Shown here piece by piece: positions 53,719 through 63,753 of a DNA stretch of 64,000 nt. Source of the stretch: Owenweeksia sp. (GTDB lineage: Bacteria > Bacteroidota > Bacteroidia > Flavobacteriales > Schleiferiaceae); contig NZNV01000010.1 in assembly GCA_002695025.1 (NCBI GenBank), positions 62,001 to 126,000 of the forward strand, written 5' to 3'. A program made the position numbers and the translations under genes. The notes beneath the pieces were generated by a model, which saw only the letters and a list, made by a program, of their open reading frames with translations, did not search any database and was not told the DNA's origin. Positions within the stretch are counted from its first letter, which is position 1, and every line of letters starts with the position of its first letter.

Positions 53719-55357
53719 ACTCCTTCAGGGAAGAAGCATCCAGACCTGTTACTTCCAGGAGTTGCTGGCGGGAGCCATGTTCAATAAATGCATCGGGAAG
53801 ACATTTACACTTTATCCGGCAATCTACACCTATGCGGCCCGCCAGAGATACGATGCTTTCGCCCGCTCCCCCTGCCTTACTGTTCTCCTCCACGATTATT
53901 ACTTCATTATATTCCTCCAAGATCGCAATAAGCCCGGCCTCATCCAGAGGTTTAAGGTACACCAGGTCAAAATGAGCATATTCTGAGCCTTCCAGAGCCT
54001 TCTGAACTTCCAGGCCAATGGCTCCAAACGAGATCACCGCCTTGGCAGATCCATTCTTTACTTTTTGCAGCTTGCCCAGGGGTAGTTCCTTCTTTTCCAG
54101 CTTTCCAAAACTACCATCTTTGGGGTAGCGAATGGCAAAGGGACCGCCTGAATAACCAGCGGCTTCCTCCATAAGTGCCGCCAGGGCAGATCCGTCCAAA
54201 GAGGCCGCCACTACTATGCCTGGTATGGTATTTAAGAAACCGGGATCAAAAGCTCCGTGGTGGGTAGGACCATCTTCACCCGCCAGTCCGGCCCGGTCCA
54301 AACAGAAAACCACCGGTAACTTTTGCAAGGCTACATCGTGAATGATCTGGTCATACCCTCTTTGAGCAAAAGTGGAATACAGGTGACAAAAAGGCTTAAG
54401 CCCATTGGCGGCCATCCCTGCTGACATGGTAACGGCATGTTGCTCAGCTATCCCCACGTCAAACACCCTCTCCGGGAAACGTGCCCCAAACTCATGCAAG
54501 CCGCTACCGGACAGCATAGCGGGGCTCACCCCCACAATGGTATCATTGGTTTCCGCTAAACGTATAAGCGTTTGAGAAAATACGTCCTGGAACGAAAGGG
54601 AATTAGTTGCTTTAGCAGATCCTGATCCTGCTTTCCACCCTTTCCCCTTTTGGGTGACAAGGTGGATCATTTTGGGACGATTTACTTCTTTACTTCTAGA
54701 AAGTGAATTGATGATCTTTTCCACACTATGTCCATCAACTCCCCCCTCAAAATCCAGGTGGAAGGCATCGCACAATGCCTTATAATTCCCAAAATGAGCC
54801 AATGCTCCCACATTAGCATCAATGGAAGACTGGTTATCATTGAGTATTACTGTAACATTCAGCTGCCTTTCGCCCAGGTAATTCAGAGCTTCCAGGCTTT
54901 CCCCCCCGGTGAGCGCACCATCTCCTATCACCGCAATATAGTGCCGCTTTTTACCTTGTAGCCTATCGGCCTCGGCAAAACCGATGGCCGCGGATATGGA
55001 TGTGCTGGAATGCCCTGCTCCAAAGGGGTCATACTCACTTTCCGAACGCTTTGTAAAACCCGACAGCCCTCCCTTTTTACGGTTGGAATGGAATTTATCC
55101 TTCCTCCCTGTAAGTATTTTATGTATGTACGCCTGGTGGCCTACATCCCAGATCAGTATATCGTCAGGCGTATTGTACACATAGTGAAGGGCAAGGGTAA
55201 GTTCTGTAACTCCAAGGCTGGATTTGATATGCCCGGCCTTGGTTTGGGTGGTATGCAGCACAAAATCACGCAGCTCAGCGGCCAGTTGTGTGAGCTGTAT
55301 TACAGAGAGTTTTCGGAGATCTCCAGGAGTGCGGACAGAGTCCAGTAATGTGTGCAT
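53705..55357 (-). CDS. dxs: 1-deoxy-D-xylulose-5-phosphate synthase, compact form
   Basis: Condenses pyruvate and glyceraldehyde-3-phosphate to DXP for isoprenoids and vitamin B6. 550 residues from the ATG at 55357, against about 620 in E. coli. The thiamine-binding GDGALTGGESLEALN and NDNQSSID, the active-site HIKSSLGVTELT, GAGHSSTSISAA and FDVGIAEQHAVTMSAG are all intact, as is the C-terminal domain with VIIVEENSKAGGAGE. The main shortening lies just after NVGALAHFGNYKALCDAFHLDFEGGVDGHS, where typical enzymes carry ~45 more residues. The frame is unbroken, so I read it as functional. Confidence 0.93.
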   Translation of the reverse strand: MHTLLDSVRTPGDLRKLSVIQLTQLAAELRDFVLHTTQTKAGHIKSSLGVTELTLALHYVYNTPDDILIWDVGHQAYIHKILTGRKDKFHSNRKKGGLSGFTKRSESEYDPFGAGHSSTSISAAIGFAEADRLQGKKRHYIAVIGDGALTGGESLEALNYLGERQLNVTVILNDNQSSIDANVGALAHFGNYKALCDAFHLDFEGGVDGHSVEKIINSLSRSKEVNRPKMIHLVTQKGKGWKAGSGSAKATNSLSFQDVFSQTLIRLAETNDTIVGVSPAMLSGSGLHEFGARFPERVFDVGIAEQHAVTMSAGMAANGLKPFCHLYSTFAQRGYDQIIHDVALQKLPVVFCLDRAGLAGEDGPTHHGAFDPGFLNTIPGIVVAASLDGSALAALMEEAAGYSGGPFAIRYPKDGSFGKLEKKELPLGKLQKVKNGSAKAVISFGAIGLEVQKALEGSEYAHFDLVYLKPLDEAGLIAILEEYNEVIIVEENSKAGGAGESIVSLAGRIGVDCRIKCKCLPDAFIEHGSRQQLLEVTGLDASSLKEFIDR

Positions 55358-55420
55358 ACGGCAAATGTACCACACCTTATAAAATGGATAAGCGGAATTT
55401 AACGGATAGCCTTAAAAGGC

Positions 55421-55448
55421 GAGGCCCCGAGCATTTGCCCGGGGCCTC
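55421..55448 (-). terminator. Hairpin downstream of the RND pump gene
   Basis: A nine-base stem GAGGCCCCG / CGGGGCCTC with a 10-base loop, 40 bp after the pump stop. The following T run on the minus strand is short, so termination may be partial. Confidence 0.65.
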
Positions 55449-55487
55449 TGGTCAACCAATTAACCAAACCTTAACCTAATTAACCTG

Positions 55488-58400
55488 CTAAAATTTAGAA
55501 AGAAGCTTTCGGCTCTTTCTGGTTAATCGCTCGGCTATGAGATACATAACCGGAACAACGATCAACGTTAAGAATGTAGCAAACACCAGGCCAAAAATAA
55601 CCGTCCATGCCATTGGGCTCCAAAAAACGGCATTATCTCCACCAAAATAAATATTGGGATTATAGCTGGATAACATACCGAAGAAGTCGATGTTGAGACC
55701 AACTGCCAGCGGTAAGAGGCCTAATACTGTAGTGATGGCGGTTAGCAATACCGGGCGGAGACGAACCTTACCGCCCAGTTCAATAGCGGTACGCAGATCC
55801 TCATCTTCCAATTCATCACCCCCAGTTATTCCGCGCTTTTCCCGTAAACGGGCGCGGCTCAGTTCTATAAAGTCAATAAGAACAATACCGTTGTTTACCA
55901 CAATACCTGCCAAAGAGACAATTCCGATACCTGTCATAATTACCACAAAGTCCATCCGGAAAATGCCCAGGCCAAGGAATACACCTATAGTACTGAAGAG
56001 TACCGTCATGATGATGATGAAAGGCTTGGTACCGGAGTTAAACTGTGATACCAGGATAATGGCAATAAGGGCCACTGCTATCAAAAGAGCCGTAGTGAGG
56101 AAGGCAAACGACTCGGCCTGCTCCTCCTGCTCACCGGTAAAGCTGAGGTTATAACCTTTAGGCAACTCATAACCTTTCAGTTCCGCTTTGATCTTATTGT
56201 TGATCTCCGTGGGGTTATATCCTTCTATTACGTTTGAAGATACGGTGATGAGGCGCTCGGAATCCAGTCGTTTAATGGAGTTAAAGGAATTATCGAACTT
56301 ATAGTCTGCCACCGCTGAGATAGGTACCTGCACAATCTTACCCGTTGCCTGAGAGCGGAAAGTAACCAATTGGTTCATCAGGCTGGCTACATTATAACGG
56401 TACTCTTCCTTAAGGCGGATCTCAATAGGATATTCATCTTCACCTTCTTTATATTTACTGGCCTCGCGCCCGTAGAGAGCGGTGCGCAAAACAAGGGCCA
56501 CCTGCTGGGTGGAAACTCCTAACCTCCGTGCACGTTCACGGTCAATGGAGATCAACATTTCCGGCTTATTGGTTTCCAGGTCAATCTTAAGACCTTCAAT
56601 ACCAGCAATACGCGCTCTGTCTACCGTGTTTTTTACGTCATTCGCAATGGTAATAAGCTGATCAAACTCATCACCGGTGATCTCTATATTGATAGGTTTA
56701 CCAACGGGAGGACCATTCTGCTCTTTTTCCACATTAATGGTTACTCCGGGTAAATACCCCAGCAATTGATGGGTTACATCCTTTTGAATATCGGTGGTTT
56801 TAATACCTCCGCGATACTGATATTCTACAAAGGAGATAGTGATCCGGGCCTTATTGGGCGTTTTCTGACCGCCTCCGCCAAATTCATTCTGGCTGGCAGT
56901 TTCTGCTCCCACGTTGGTAACCACGGACTCCACCACTTTATCGTACGGCTCCAACACTTTATCCAGCTTTTCCTCTACCAATAGTGTGAGGCTGTCTGTA
57001 GTCTTAACATCGGTTCCCAGCGGAACTTCCACAAAAAGATTGATGTAATTAGGTTCGTTCACGGGGAAGGTTACCACTTTAGGGTTGCTTCCAAAGTAAA
57101 ACATCATGGAAAGGATCATCATGACAAATGTTCCTATCAGGATCAGGGCTGGCTTTTTACCGCTAAGGGACCATTTAAGGGACCGGGAATAAAAATCCTC
57201 CAGGTGTACCAGAAAACGGGTTTGAAAAGTAGCGGAAAGGGGTTCCAGGATATAGGCAAACAAAATGATCAAGCCTGCTATGATCAGCATCAGGTTCCCG
57301 AAAGTGAAACCTCCGGCCAGCACTGCCAACATTCCTATCCCTCCAAAAACGGCCGCTGAAATAAGGGCTCTTTTATGATTGGTCTTCTTTTCAAGATCCT
57401 GTTTTTTGAGGAAGGTAGCCGTAATAACGGGATTGATAACCAAGGCCACAAAAAGTGAAGAACCCAGTACAATGATCAGTGTTTTGGGTAGGAAACCCAT
57501 AAACTCACCGATAATGCTATCCCAGAACAGTAACGGAAAAAATGCCGCCAGGGTAGTGGCTGTACTACTGATAATAGGAACTGCAATTTCGCCCACCCCC
57601 TGCTTGGCAGCTTCAAACTTTGAGAGCCCTTCCTCGTCATACAGGCGGTAAATATTTTCAATGGTTACAATGGCGTTATCCACCAGCATTCCCAGGGCCA
57701 GGATAAGGGAGAACAACACCATGAAGTTGAGTGTAATGCCCATGGCGCTGAGCACCAGGAAACAGATGAACATAGAGAAAGGGATGGAAAGTCCTACGAA
57801 AATCGCATTCCTCAAACCCAGGAAGAAGAGAAGCACCAAAACCACCAGGATAACCCCACTCACAATGGAGTTTTCCAGGTTACTGATCTGGTTCCGGGTT
57901 TGCACGGACTGATCATTGGTAAGGGTAATCTTCAAGTCTTTGGGAAGGTAATCCTCTTTAGCTGATTTCAGGATCTCCTGGATCTTATCGGTAGCATTGA
58001 GCAGGTTTTCCCCACTCTTTTTTATCACGTTCAGTGAAACTACCGGCTCCCCATCCAGGCGGGCCAGGCTTTCCAGTTCTTTGTAGGTAAAGGATACATC
58101 CGCCACATCCTTAAGGTATACAATATTGTTGTTCTCGTGTTTTACAATGATGTTACGGATCTCATCAATGCTTTCAAATTCTGCATCAGTACGGATGCTT
58201 CTACGCGTGTTTCCCAATAAGATATCACCGGCCCCGATGTTTATATTCTCGCTGGCAATGGCATTCTCAATATCCGAAAAACTGATCTGGTTAACCTTAA
58301 GCCGTGGCAGGTCCACATTGATCTGAACTTCCTTTTCTTTATCTCCGGTAAGCGTAGCTTCCGAGATCTCGGATAACTCCTCAATGTCGTCCTGAAGATC

Positions 58401-58898
58401 TTCTGCATAATCTACCAGCTCATCAATGGAGAAATCTCCGGAAAGGTTGATATTGAGTACCGGGATCCTGGTAAGATCCACATCCAGGACCACAGGATCC
58501 TTATCAAGGTCAGAAGGTAACTCACTCTTGGCGCGGTCTACGGCATCCTTTACATCCTGCAAGGCCTTTTCGGTGTCCACATCAATATTAAACTCCACAT
58601 TAATGATGGATACATCCTGTACGGATTCTGAATTCAGCTTCTTGATACCATTCACACTTTTGATCTCCTTCTCCAGGGGACGGGTAATCAGGTTCTCAAT
58701 GTCTGAAGGGGTGTTCCCTGCATAAGGTGTTTGCACGTAAATAAGAGGGAATACAATTTCCGGGAATGACTCCTTGGGCATGGTGCGGTAGGAGTACAAG
58801 CCGAACAGGATGAGCAAAGCCGAGAGTATGAATACACTGATCCCGTTGTTGAGAGACAATGTACTCAGCTTGAATTCTCTGTTGGTTTTATTGGCCAT
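55488..58898 (-). CDS. RND efflux transporter permease (AcrB/HAE1-type)
   Basis: 1136 residues, about 100 more than AcrB. Proton-driven inner-membrane pump of a tripartite system. TM1 is near 15-33, the first porter region follows, and the TM4 motif is GMLVDNAIVTIENIYRL, with one Asp of the usual pair replaced by Asn. TM10 and later helices are seen in GIVVNNGIVLIDFIELSRARLREKRG. An extra stretch between TM6 and the second half holds two further hydrophobic segments (about residues 510-560). It is the last gene of tetR-tolC-adaptor-pump. Confidence 0.94.
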   Translation of the reverse strand: MANKTNREFKLSTLSLNNGISVFILSALLILFGLYSYRTMPKESFPEIVFPLIYVQTPYAGNTPSDIENLITRPLEKEIKSVNGIKKLNSESVQDVSIINVEFNIDVDTEKALQDVKDAVDRAKSELPSDLDKDPVVLDVDLTRIPVLNINLSGDFSIDELVDYAEDLQDDIEELSEISEATLTGDKEKEVQINVDLPRLKVNQISFSDIENAIASENINIGAGDILLGNTRRSIRTDAEFESIDEIRNIIVKHENNNIVYLKDVADVSFTYKELESLARLDGEPVVSLNVIKKSGENLLNATDKIQEILKSAKEDYLPKDLKITLTNDQSVQTRNQISNLENSIVSGVILVVLVLLFFLGLRNAIFVGLSIPFSMFICFLVLSAMGITLNFMVLFSLILALGMLVDNAIVTIENIYRLYDEEGLSKFEAAKQGVGEIAVPIISSTATTLAAFFPLLFWDSIIGEFMGFLPKTLIIVLGSSLFVALVINPVITATFLKKQDLEKKTNHKRALISAAVFGGIGMLAVLAGGFTFGNLMLIIAGLIILFAYILEPLSATFQTRFLVHLEDFYSRSLKWSLSGKKPALILIGTFVMMILSMMFYFGSNPKVVTFPVNEPNYINLFVEVPLGTDVKTTDSLTLLVEEKLDKVLEPYDKVVESVVTNVGAETASQNEFGGGGQKTPNKARITISFVEYQYRGGIKTTDIQKDVTHQLLGYLPGVTINVEKEQNGPPVGKPINIEITGDEFDQLITIANDVKNTVDRARIAGIEGLKIDLETNKPEMLISIDRERARRLGVSTQQVALVLRTALYGREASKYKEGEDEYPIEIRLKEEYRYNVASLMNQLVTFRSQATGKIVQVPISAVADYKFDNSFNSIKRLDSERLITVSSNVIEGYNPTEINNKIKAELKGYELPKGYNLSFTGEQEEQAESFAFLTTALLIAVALIAIILVSQFNSGTKPFIIIMTVLFSTIGVFLGLGIFRMDFVVIMTGIGIVSLAGIVVNNGIVLIDFIELSRARLREKRGITGGDELEDEDLRTAIELGGKVRLRPVLLTAITTVLGLLPLAVGLNIDFFGMLSSYNPNIYFGGDNAVFWSPMAWTVIFGLVFATFLTLIVVPVMYLIAERLTRKSRKLLSKF

Positions 58899-58924
58899 GA
58901 TCTTTTTTAAAGTTTTTTAGCTGC

Positions 58925-60061
58925 TTATTGAATGGCTACAGGGTCGCCATCATTTAATTGGTCATAACCTACGGTGATCACTTCATCACCCGCTTCCAGA
59001 CCTCCTTTGATCTCGGTTTTATCACCAAAGGATTTCCCTCTTTGGATATAGCGTTTTTTGGCCACGGTTTCTCCTTCTTCGGTAGAGCTCACCAAAACAA
59101 AGTCTCCCTTCAGGTCTTTCTTAATGCACTGAGAAGGTACCACCAGGGCCTCCTCATTCTGGTAATCCCTGATCAGGAGGTTGGCCAACACATTGGGCTT
59201 GATACGGCCATCGCGGTTTTGCAGGTTGATCTTGATCTTGAAGCTGCGGTTATCCGGGTTGATCACCTGGCTTACAAAAGTTACCGGTGACATACGGGTA
59301 ATTCCCAGGGCAGGTATTTCCACTTTCACACTATCACCCCTGTGGATAGCGGGCAGGTATTCTTCAGATAGCTCCGCCTCTATCTCTACACGCTCCAGGT
59401 CTACCACCCTTACAATCTCCCTTCCCATATTTACAAACTCACCTTGCTTTACTACAATATTATCCACCGTTCCACTGATAGGGGCTTTAATAATGGTGTT
59501 GTTGTACTGGCTTTGAACCTGCGCATAACGACTTTTGGCGGTTTCAAAATTATTTTTGGCCTGTAGGTACTCTATTTCAGAGCCTATGTTCTGTTGCCAG
59601 AGATTATCCCGCTTGCGGAAGGTGGTCTCGGCTAGCTCAAAGGCTGATTTGGCCTCCTGCAGCTGGTTAGCCACCGCATCATTTTCAATACGCACCAAAA
59701 CGGTTCCCTGGGCTACCTTCTGACCCTCATTGGCAGGGATGGCTTCAACCCGGCCGGATGTTTCGGCACTGATCATGATATTTTCCTTGGAGGTAACGGT
59801 ACCGGTAAGTTTTACAAAGTGCTCGAACTTAGCTGGTTTTATTTCACGTATTTCCACACGGGCCTGGCGTTCAGGCTGGGTGGTGTCCATTTCAGCAATC
59901 TGGTCTTCCAGGGCTGTAATCTCCGCCTTCAGCTTGCTTAGCTCCTCTTGCTTTTCGCTTAGTTCCTGCTGTTTGGCCTCCAGGCTTCCCTCTTCGGCCT
60001 GCGGCTGGCAAGCTGCTACCAGGAATACTATAGATGCTATGAGAATGATCTGTTTTTTCAT
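58925..60061 (-). CDS. RND efflux periplasmic adaptor (MFP) lipoprotein
   Basis: 378 residues. The lipobox VAAC places the lipidated cysteine at about residue 18. A heptad-rich coiled coil (about 25-62, LEAKQQELSEKQEELSKLKAEI) precedes the barrel-sandwich domain (GTVTSKENIMISAETSGRVEAI), the hairpin, the second lipoyl half (APISGTVDNIVVKQGEFV), and the beta-barrel and membrane-proximal domains. It links the pump to the outer-membrane channel. Spaced 26 bp from the pump and 23 bp from the channel gene. Confidence 0.94.
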   Translation of the reverse strand: MKKQIILIASIVFLVAACQPQAEEGSLEAKQQELSEKQEELSKLKAEITALEDQIAEMDTTQPERQARVEIREIKPAKFEHFVKLTGTVTSKENIMISAETSGRVEAIPANEGQKVAQGTVLVRIENDAVANQLQEAKSAFELAETTFRKRDNLWQQNIGSEIEYLQAKNNFETAKSRYAQVQSQYNNTIIKAPISGTVDNIVVKQGEFVNMGREIVRVVDLERVEIEAELSEEYLPAIHRGDSVKVEIPALGITRMSPVTFVSQVINPDNRSFKIKINLQNRDGRIKPNVLANLLIRDYQNEEALVVPSQCIKKDLKGDFVLVSSTEEGETVAKKRYIQRGKSFGDKTEIKGGLEAGDEVITVGYDQLNDGDPVAIQ

Positions 60062-60084
60062 GATGGTTCTGATGATGTAAAGTT

Positions 60085-61416
60085 TTATTTACCGATCGCC
60101 AGGATCAGTTCTTCTTTTGCGTTTAATAGACTTTGTAAGGCGTTCAAATATTCCTGTTGGGCTTCCAGGTATTGGTTCTCTGCCTGGGTAAGATCCAGAC
60201 TGGAGCTGATACCCTCCGTATATTTTACCCGGGTTTTATCCCGTATTTTCTTGCTCAGCTCCACGTTTCTCATCTGGGTATTGTAGTTATCATACATATA
60301 CTCATAATTGGATTTGGCCTGGCCGTACTGCAATTGCAGCTGGCTTTTAGTAATCTCCATAGCCACTTCTGCCCTTTCCAGGTCCAGCTTCGCCTTCTCT
60401 ACCGTGGCCGGCCTTCCAAGCCCTTGCAGGATATTCCATTTAAGGCTGAACCCTATAGCTGTATTGGGTATCCAATATTCGTCCGTGCTCCACGCCCTCC
60501 CCAAGTCGTCCTGGTAATTGTTTTGGCCGTGGCGGACAAAGCCGGAAAGAGTAGGCAGGTACTTCATTTTTTCATTCCTTACGGAAAGCTGCGCTCCTTT
60601 TTCCTGGATGCTGATAGACCGGTAATTGATATTATCCTCTACCGAAAAATTATCGGTAATAAGCATCCCTTCATCGCGTAGTACATCATCAATGGAGTTG
60701 GTCAGGGAAATTTCTGCATCTACATTGCGGCCTAGGCGAAAATTGAGCATCATCTTGGCCAGGTCATACTGCCTTTGGGCACGGTTCAGGTTATTGTTAA
60801 GGTTAGAAACCAGCAATTCCAACTGATCCACATCCTGTTCTTCTACAAAACCATTATCGTACAGTGCCTTGGTTTCACGAAGGTTCTTTTCCAGGCTGGA
60901 CATATTCTCACGGACGATCTCAACTGTTTCTTCTGAAACCAGTACACCGTAATAGGCCTGGGCTACATCTTTCTTTATCTCCTGTTCAGAGATCTCTTTA
61001 TCCAGGCGGGCGCTCTCCTTATACACACGGCTGGCCTGCAATGCCACAAAATAGGAGCCGTCCAGGATCAATTGGTTCAGGCTTAAACTGGCAGAGTTTT
61101 GATACTTAGTACCAAAGGTTACATAGGCAAACGTACCCTCCGCACCTCCAAAAAACTCGGCCGGAACGGGCTGCTTAGCCAGCTGGGCATTATAGGTAAA
61201 ATCAAAACCTGCGCTTATCTGTGGTAATCCCTGTGAGGCGGTTTCCTTTATGGTCTGGCGAGCCTTTTGGTACTCCAGCTGCTTATCCTTAACGGAATAG
61301 GCATTTTCCACCGCAAGTTGCTGGGCTTCCTTCAGTGTAAGTGAGCGGTCTTCCTGCTGGGCCACTCCCTGAAAGCTTATAAGCAACACCGCTATAAAGG
61401 TTGTTATTGGCTTCAT
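60085..61416 (-). CDS. TolC family outer-membrane efflux channel
   Basis: 443 residues. Signal peptide 1-19 (ends GVAQ). Two tandem OEP repeats with long helices: LTLKEAQQLAVENAYSVKDKQLEYQKARQTIKE at the start of the first and YLPTLSGFVRHG within the second, ending with LDLTQAENQYLEAQQEYLNALQSLLNAKEELI. It lies nine bases after the TetR gene, so regulator and channel are in one transcript. Confidence 0.94.
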   Translation of the reverse strand: MKPITTFIAVLLISFQGVAQQEDRSLTLKEAQQLAVENAYSVKDKQLEYQKARQTIKETASQGLPQISAGFDFTYNAQLAKQPVPAEFFGGAEGTFAYVTFGTKYQNSASLSLNQLILDGSYFVALQASRVYKESARLDKEISEQEIKKDVAQAYYGVLVSEETVEIVRENMSSLEKNLRETKALYDNGFVEEQDVDQLELLVSNLNNNLNRAQRQYDLAKMMLNFRLGRNVDAEISLTNSIDDVLRDEGMLITDNFSVEDNINYRSISIQEKGAQLSVRNEKMKYLPTLSGFVRHGQNNYQDDLGRAWSTDEYWIPNTAIGFSLKWNILQGLGRPATVEKAKLDLERAEVAMEITKSQLQLQYGQAKSNYEYMYDNYNTQMRNVELSKKIRDKTRVKYTEGISSSLDLTQAENQYLEAQQEYLNALQSLLNAKEELILAIGK

Positions 61417-61425
61417 GTATTGTAT

Positions 61426-62040
61426 TTATTCTTTTTCTGATTTTAATTTTTGTTCCAGGTACTCCAAACCCTTGGGCGAGGCAATACCCCTGATGTGGTA
61501 CACCAGGCCCTGCCGCATAATGGGCTTCATATTGTATTTATTTACCAATTGCTCTTCCTCGTCCGGCAAAGTCTCCACTTTACTACAATATAAATGGGCT
61601 ACTATGTCCGTCACAACGTCCTCCCGGTATAAGCCATTCTGCTTTCCACTTTCAATATTCTCAGCAATCATCTTAAGGATAAGCTGTTTGCGCCCGTGGA
61701 AAACCTCATTGTAGGTTTTAGGATAGTATTTTCTCAACTGAAAACGTACACCAGGATTGTGGTTTTCCAGAATCTCACGCACCACCCGGTCAATGTCAAA
61801 AAGTTCATCAATGGCGTTTTTTGCACTTTGATGGATCTCTTCCATCCTGCTTTTGATGGTGTCATGAACCAACGTCACACATTTGTGAACCAGGTCAGCT
61901 TTATTATCAAAGTAGCGGTAAATGGTCTTTTTGGAAATACCCATCTCCCTGGCCACATCATCCATGGTAATACTACGTATGCCGTACCGCATAAAGAGGT
62001 CCAGTGTCCGTAATATGATTTCCTGCTCCTGTGTTTCCAT
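61426..62040 (-). CDS. TetR/AcrR family transcriptional regulator
   Basis: 204 residues from the ATG at 62040 ([20 protein letters not shown]); an open frame to 62160 would include the promoter region and is rejected. The DNA-binding helix-turn-helix spans about 25-46 ([22 protein letters not shown]). The C-terminal ligand domain is of unknown specificity. It is the first gene of the efflux operon, and a 28-bp inverted repeat lies 37 bp upstream of its start, so autoregulation is likely. Confidence 0.93.
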   Translation of the reverse strand: METQEQEIILRTLDLFMRYGIRSITMDDVAREMGISKKTIYRYFDNKADLVHKCVTLVHDTIKSRMEEIHQSAKNAIDELFDIDRVVREILENHNPGVRFQLRKYYPKTYNEVFHGRKQLILKMIAENIESGKQNGLYREDVVTDIVAHLYCSKVETLPDEEEQLVNKYNMKPIMRQGLVYHIRGIASPKGLEYLEQKLKSEKE

Positions 62041-62052
62041 AATTTCAGGGCG

Positions 62053-62060
62053 CAAATGTA
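62053..62060 (-). promoter_or_regulatory. -7 box of the tetR-efflux operon
   Basis: On the minus strand it reads TACATTTG (TAnnTTTG), 12 bp before the tetR ATG. Its expected -33 position (about 62078-62084) falls inside the left arm of the inverted repeat. Confidence 0.5.
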
Positions 62061-62077
62061 GAAACATATTCGTTATT

Positions 62078-62105
62078 GGAAACTTTTTGTGTGTAAAAAG
62101 TTTCC
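62078..62105. promoter_or_regulatory. Perfect 11-bp inverted repeat, putative TetR operator
   Basis: GGAAACTTTTT, a six-base spacer GTGTGT, then AAAAAGTTTCC. The arms are exact reverse complements. The site lies in the 148-bp gap between divergent tetR and asnS, over the likely -33 region of tetR, as expected for a dimeric TetR repressor. A hairpin role is less likely, as no gene ends here. Confidence 0.65.
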
Positions 62106-62188
62106 GGGGTTTACATTTTTTATCTCGTATACCAATTTCAGACTTGGTATTTTTTAGCAACCTTTGCAGCTTTAATTGCCTACTTAAA

Positions 62189-63622
62189 ATGATGGATCAT
62201 CAGACTGTATCTGAAGTATTGGCCAAGCAGGCCATTGGTTCAACCGTACTATTAAAGGGCTGGGTGCGTACCTTTCGCAGCAACCGTTTTATTGCCTTAA
62301 ATGACGGAAGCACCCTTAAAACCCTGCAGGTTGTAGTGGATTTTGAAAACACTGAAAAGGAGACCCTGGATAAGATCAATACCGGTGCCTGCCTCGCTAT
62401 AAAGGGAGACCTGGTTAAGTCACAAGGTCAGGGCCAGGATGTGGAAGTTCATGCTACGGACATACGAGTTCTCGGAGAATGCGATCCCAACGTTTACCCC
62501 TTGCAGCCTAAAAAACACTCCATGGAGTTCCTGCGGGAGATTGCTCACCTGCGCCCTCGCACCAACACCTTCGGGGCTATACTACGTATTCGTCACGCAT
62601 TGGCCTTTGCCATCCATCAGTATTTTAATGAAAGGGGATTCTTCTGGATGCATACCCCTATTATCACAGGTTCCGATGCAGAAGGGGCCGGTGAAATGTT
62701 CAATGTATCCATACTGGATAAAAAGAACATTCCCCTGAATGAAGACGGGGAAGTGGATTATAAACAGGACTTCTTTGGCAAGGAAGCCAACCTTACCGTT
62801 TCCGGTCAGCTGGAAGCCGAACTTGGGGCCACCGCCCTGGGAAAAGTATATACATTCGGACCTACTTTCCGCGCGGAAAACAGCAACACCACCAGGCACC
62901 TGGCGGAGTTCTGGATGATAGAACCCGAAGTAGCCTTTGCCGACCTGGATGATAATATGGACCTGGCCGAGGATTTCCTTAAAAAGGTGATCCAATATGT
63001 ATTGCAAGCCTGCCCGGATGACCTTCAGTTTTTGGCCGATCGTTTGGCCAACGAAGAAAAATCCAAACCGCAGAACGAACGCAGTGAGATGGGCCTTATT
63101 GAAAAGCTGCAGTTTGTGGCCGATAATAACTTCCGCAGGGTGAGCTATACAGAAGCTATCGACATCCTCAGAAATTCCAAGCCTAACAAGAAGAAAAAAT
63201 TCCAGTACCTCATCGAAGAGTGGGGTGCAGACCTGCAGTCCGAGCACGAAAAATTCCTGGTTAAGCACTTTGGCGCTCCCGTAATATTGTTTGATTACCC
63301 GGCCAAAATCAAGGCTTTTTATATGCGCCTCAACGAAGATCAGAAAACCGTTCGCGCCATGGACATCCTCTTCCCGGGTATCGGAGAAATTGTAGGAGGT
63401 TCACAACGTGAGGAGCGGTACGACATACTCAAGCAAAAGATCGCTGAGTTTGGTATTGAGGAAGAGAGCCTTTGGTGGTACCTGGAAACCCGCAAATTCG
63501 GAACCTGTGTGCACAGTGGTTTCGGGCTGGGCTTTGAGCGCCTGGTGCTTTTTGTAACGGGAATGACCAATATCCGGGATGTGATCCCCTTCCCAAGAAC
63601 TCCGGGAAGTGCTGAATTTTAA
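62189..63622 (+). CDS. asnS: Asparaginyl-tRNA synthetase
   Basis: 477 residues from the ATG at 62189 ([31 protein letters not shown]). A longer open frame to 61922 runs through tetR and is rejected. It has the N-terminal OB-fold anticodon domain (about 20-110) and class II motifs [21 protein letters not shown] (motif 2) and [30 protein letters not shown] (motif 3), which ends the chain as is usual for AsnS. An insertion of about 70 residues rich in lysine ([14 protein letters not shown] ... [11 protein letters not shown]) is typical of many bacterial AsnS. Confidence 0.96.
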   Translation: MMDHQTVSEVLAKQAIGSTVLLKGWVRTFRSNRFIALNDGSTLKTLQVVVDFENTEKETLDKINTGACLAIKGDLVKSQGQGQDVEVHATDIRVLGECDPNVYPLQPKKHSMEFLREIAHLRPRTNTFGAILRIRHALAFAIHQYFNERGFFWMHTPIITGSDAEGAGEMFNVSILDKKNIPLNEDGEVDYKQDFFGKEANLTVSGQLEAELGATALGKVYTFGPTFRAENSNTTRHLAEFWMIEPEVAFADLDDNMDLAEDFLKKVIQYVLQACPDDLQFLADRLANEEKSKPQNERSEMGLIEKLQFVADNNFRRVSYTEAIDILRNSKPNKKKKFQYLIEEWGADLQSEHEKFLVKHFGAPVILFDYPAKIKAFYMRLNEDQKTVRAMDILFPGIGEIVGGSQREERYDILKQKIAEFGIEEESLWWYLETRKFGTCVHSGFGLGFERLVLFVTGMTNIRDVIPFPRTPGSAEF

Positions 63623-63753
63623 GGTGTCCTGAACTTTTTACAGGGATTTTTGTCCTATTCTTATTAAATTCGGCAAAATTTTTGATGGGAAGCAGGAATT
63701 CTTGCTGATTTTTCCTACTTTCCTGTCGAGATAACCCTAGCAAGAATTCAGGT

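Noticed and set aside
53705-55357. dxs as a pseudogene because of its short length
   Set aside because: The frame is open throughout, and all cofactor and active-site motifs are present on both sides of the missing segment.
61922-62188. Upstream extension of asnS by 89 codons
   Set aside because: It runs through tetR and the putative operator, and AsnS proteins begin near the chosen methionine.
62582-63268. 228-codon open frame on the minus strand inside asnS
   Set aside because: It lies wholly antisense to a well-conserved synthetase with clear class II motifs and shows no domain or leader; it is a shadow of the asnS codon pattern.
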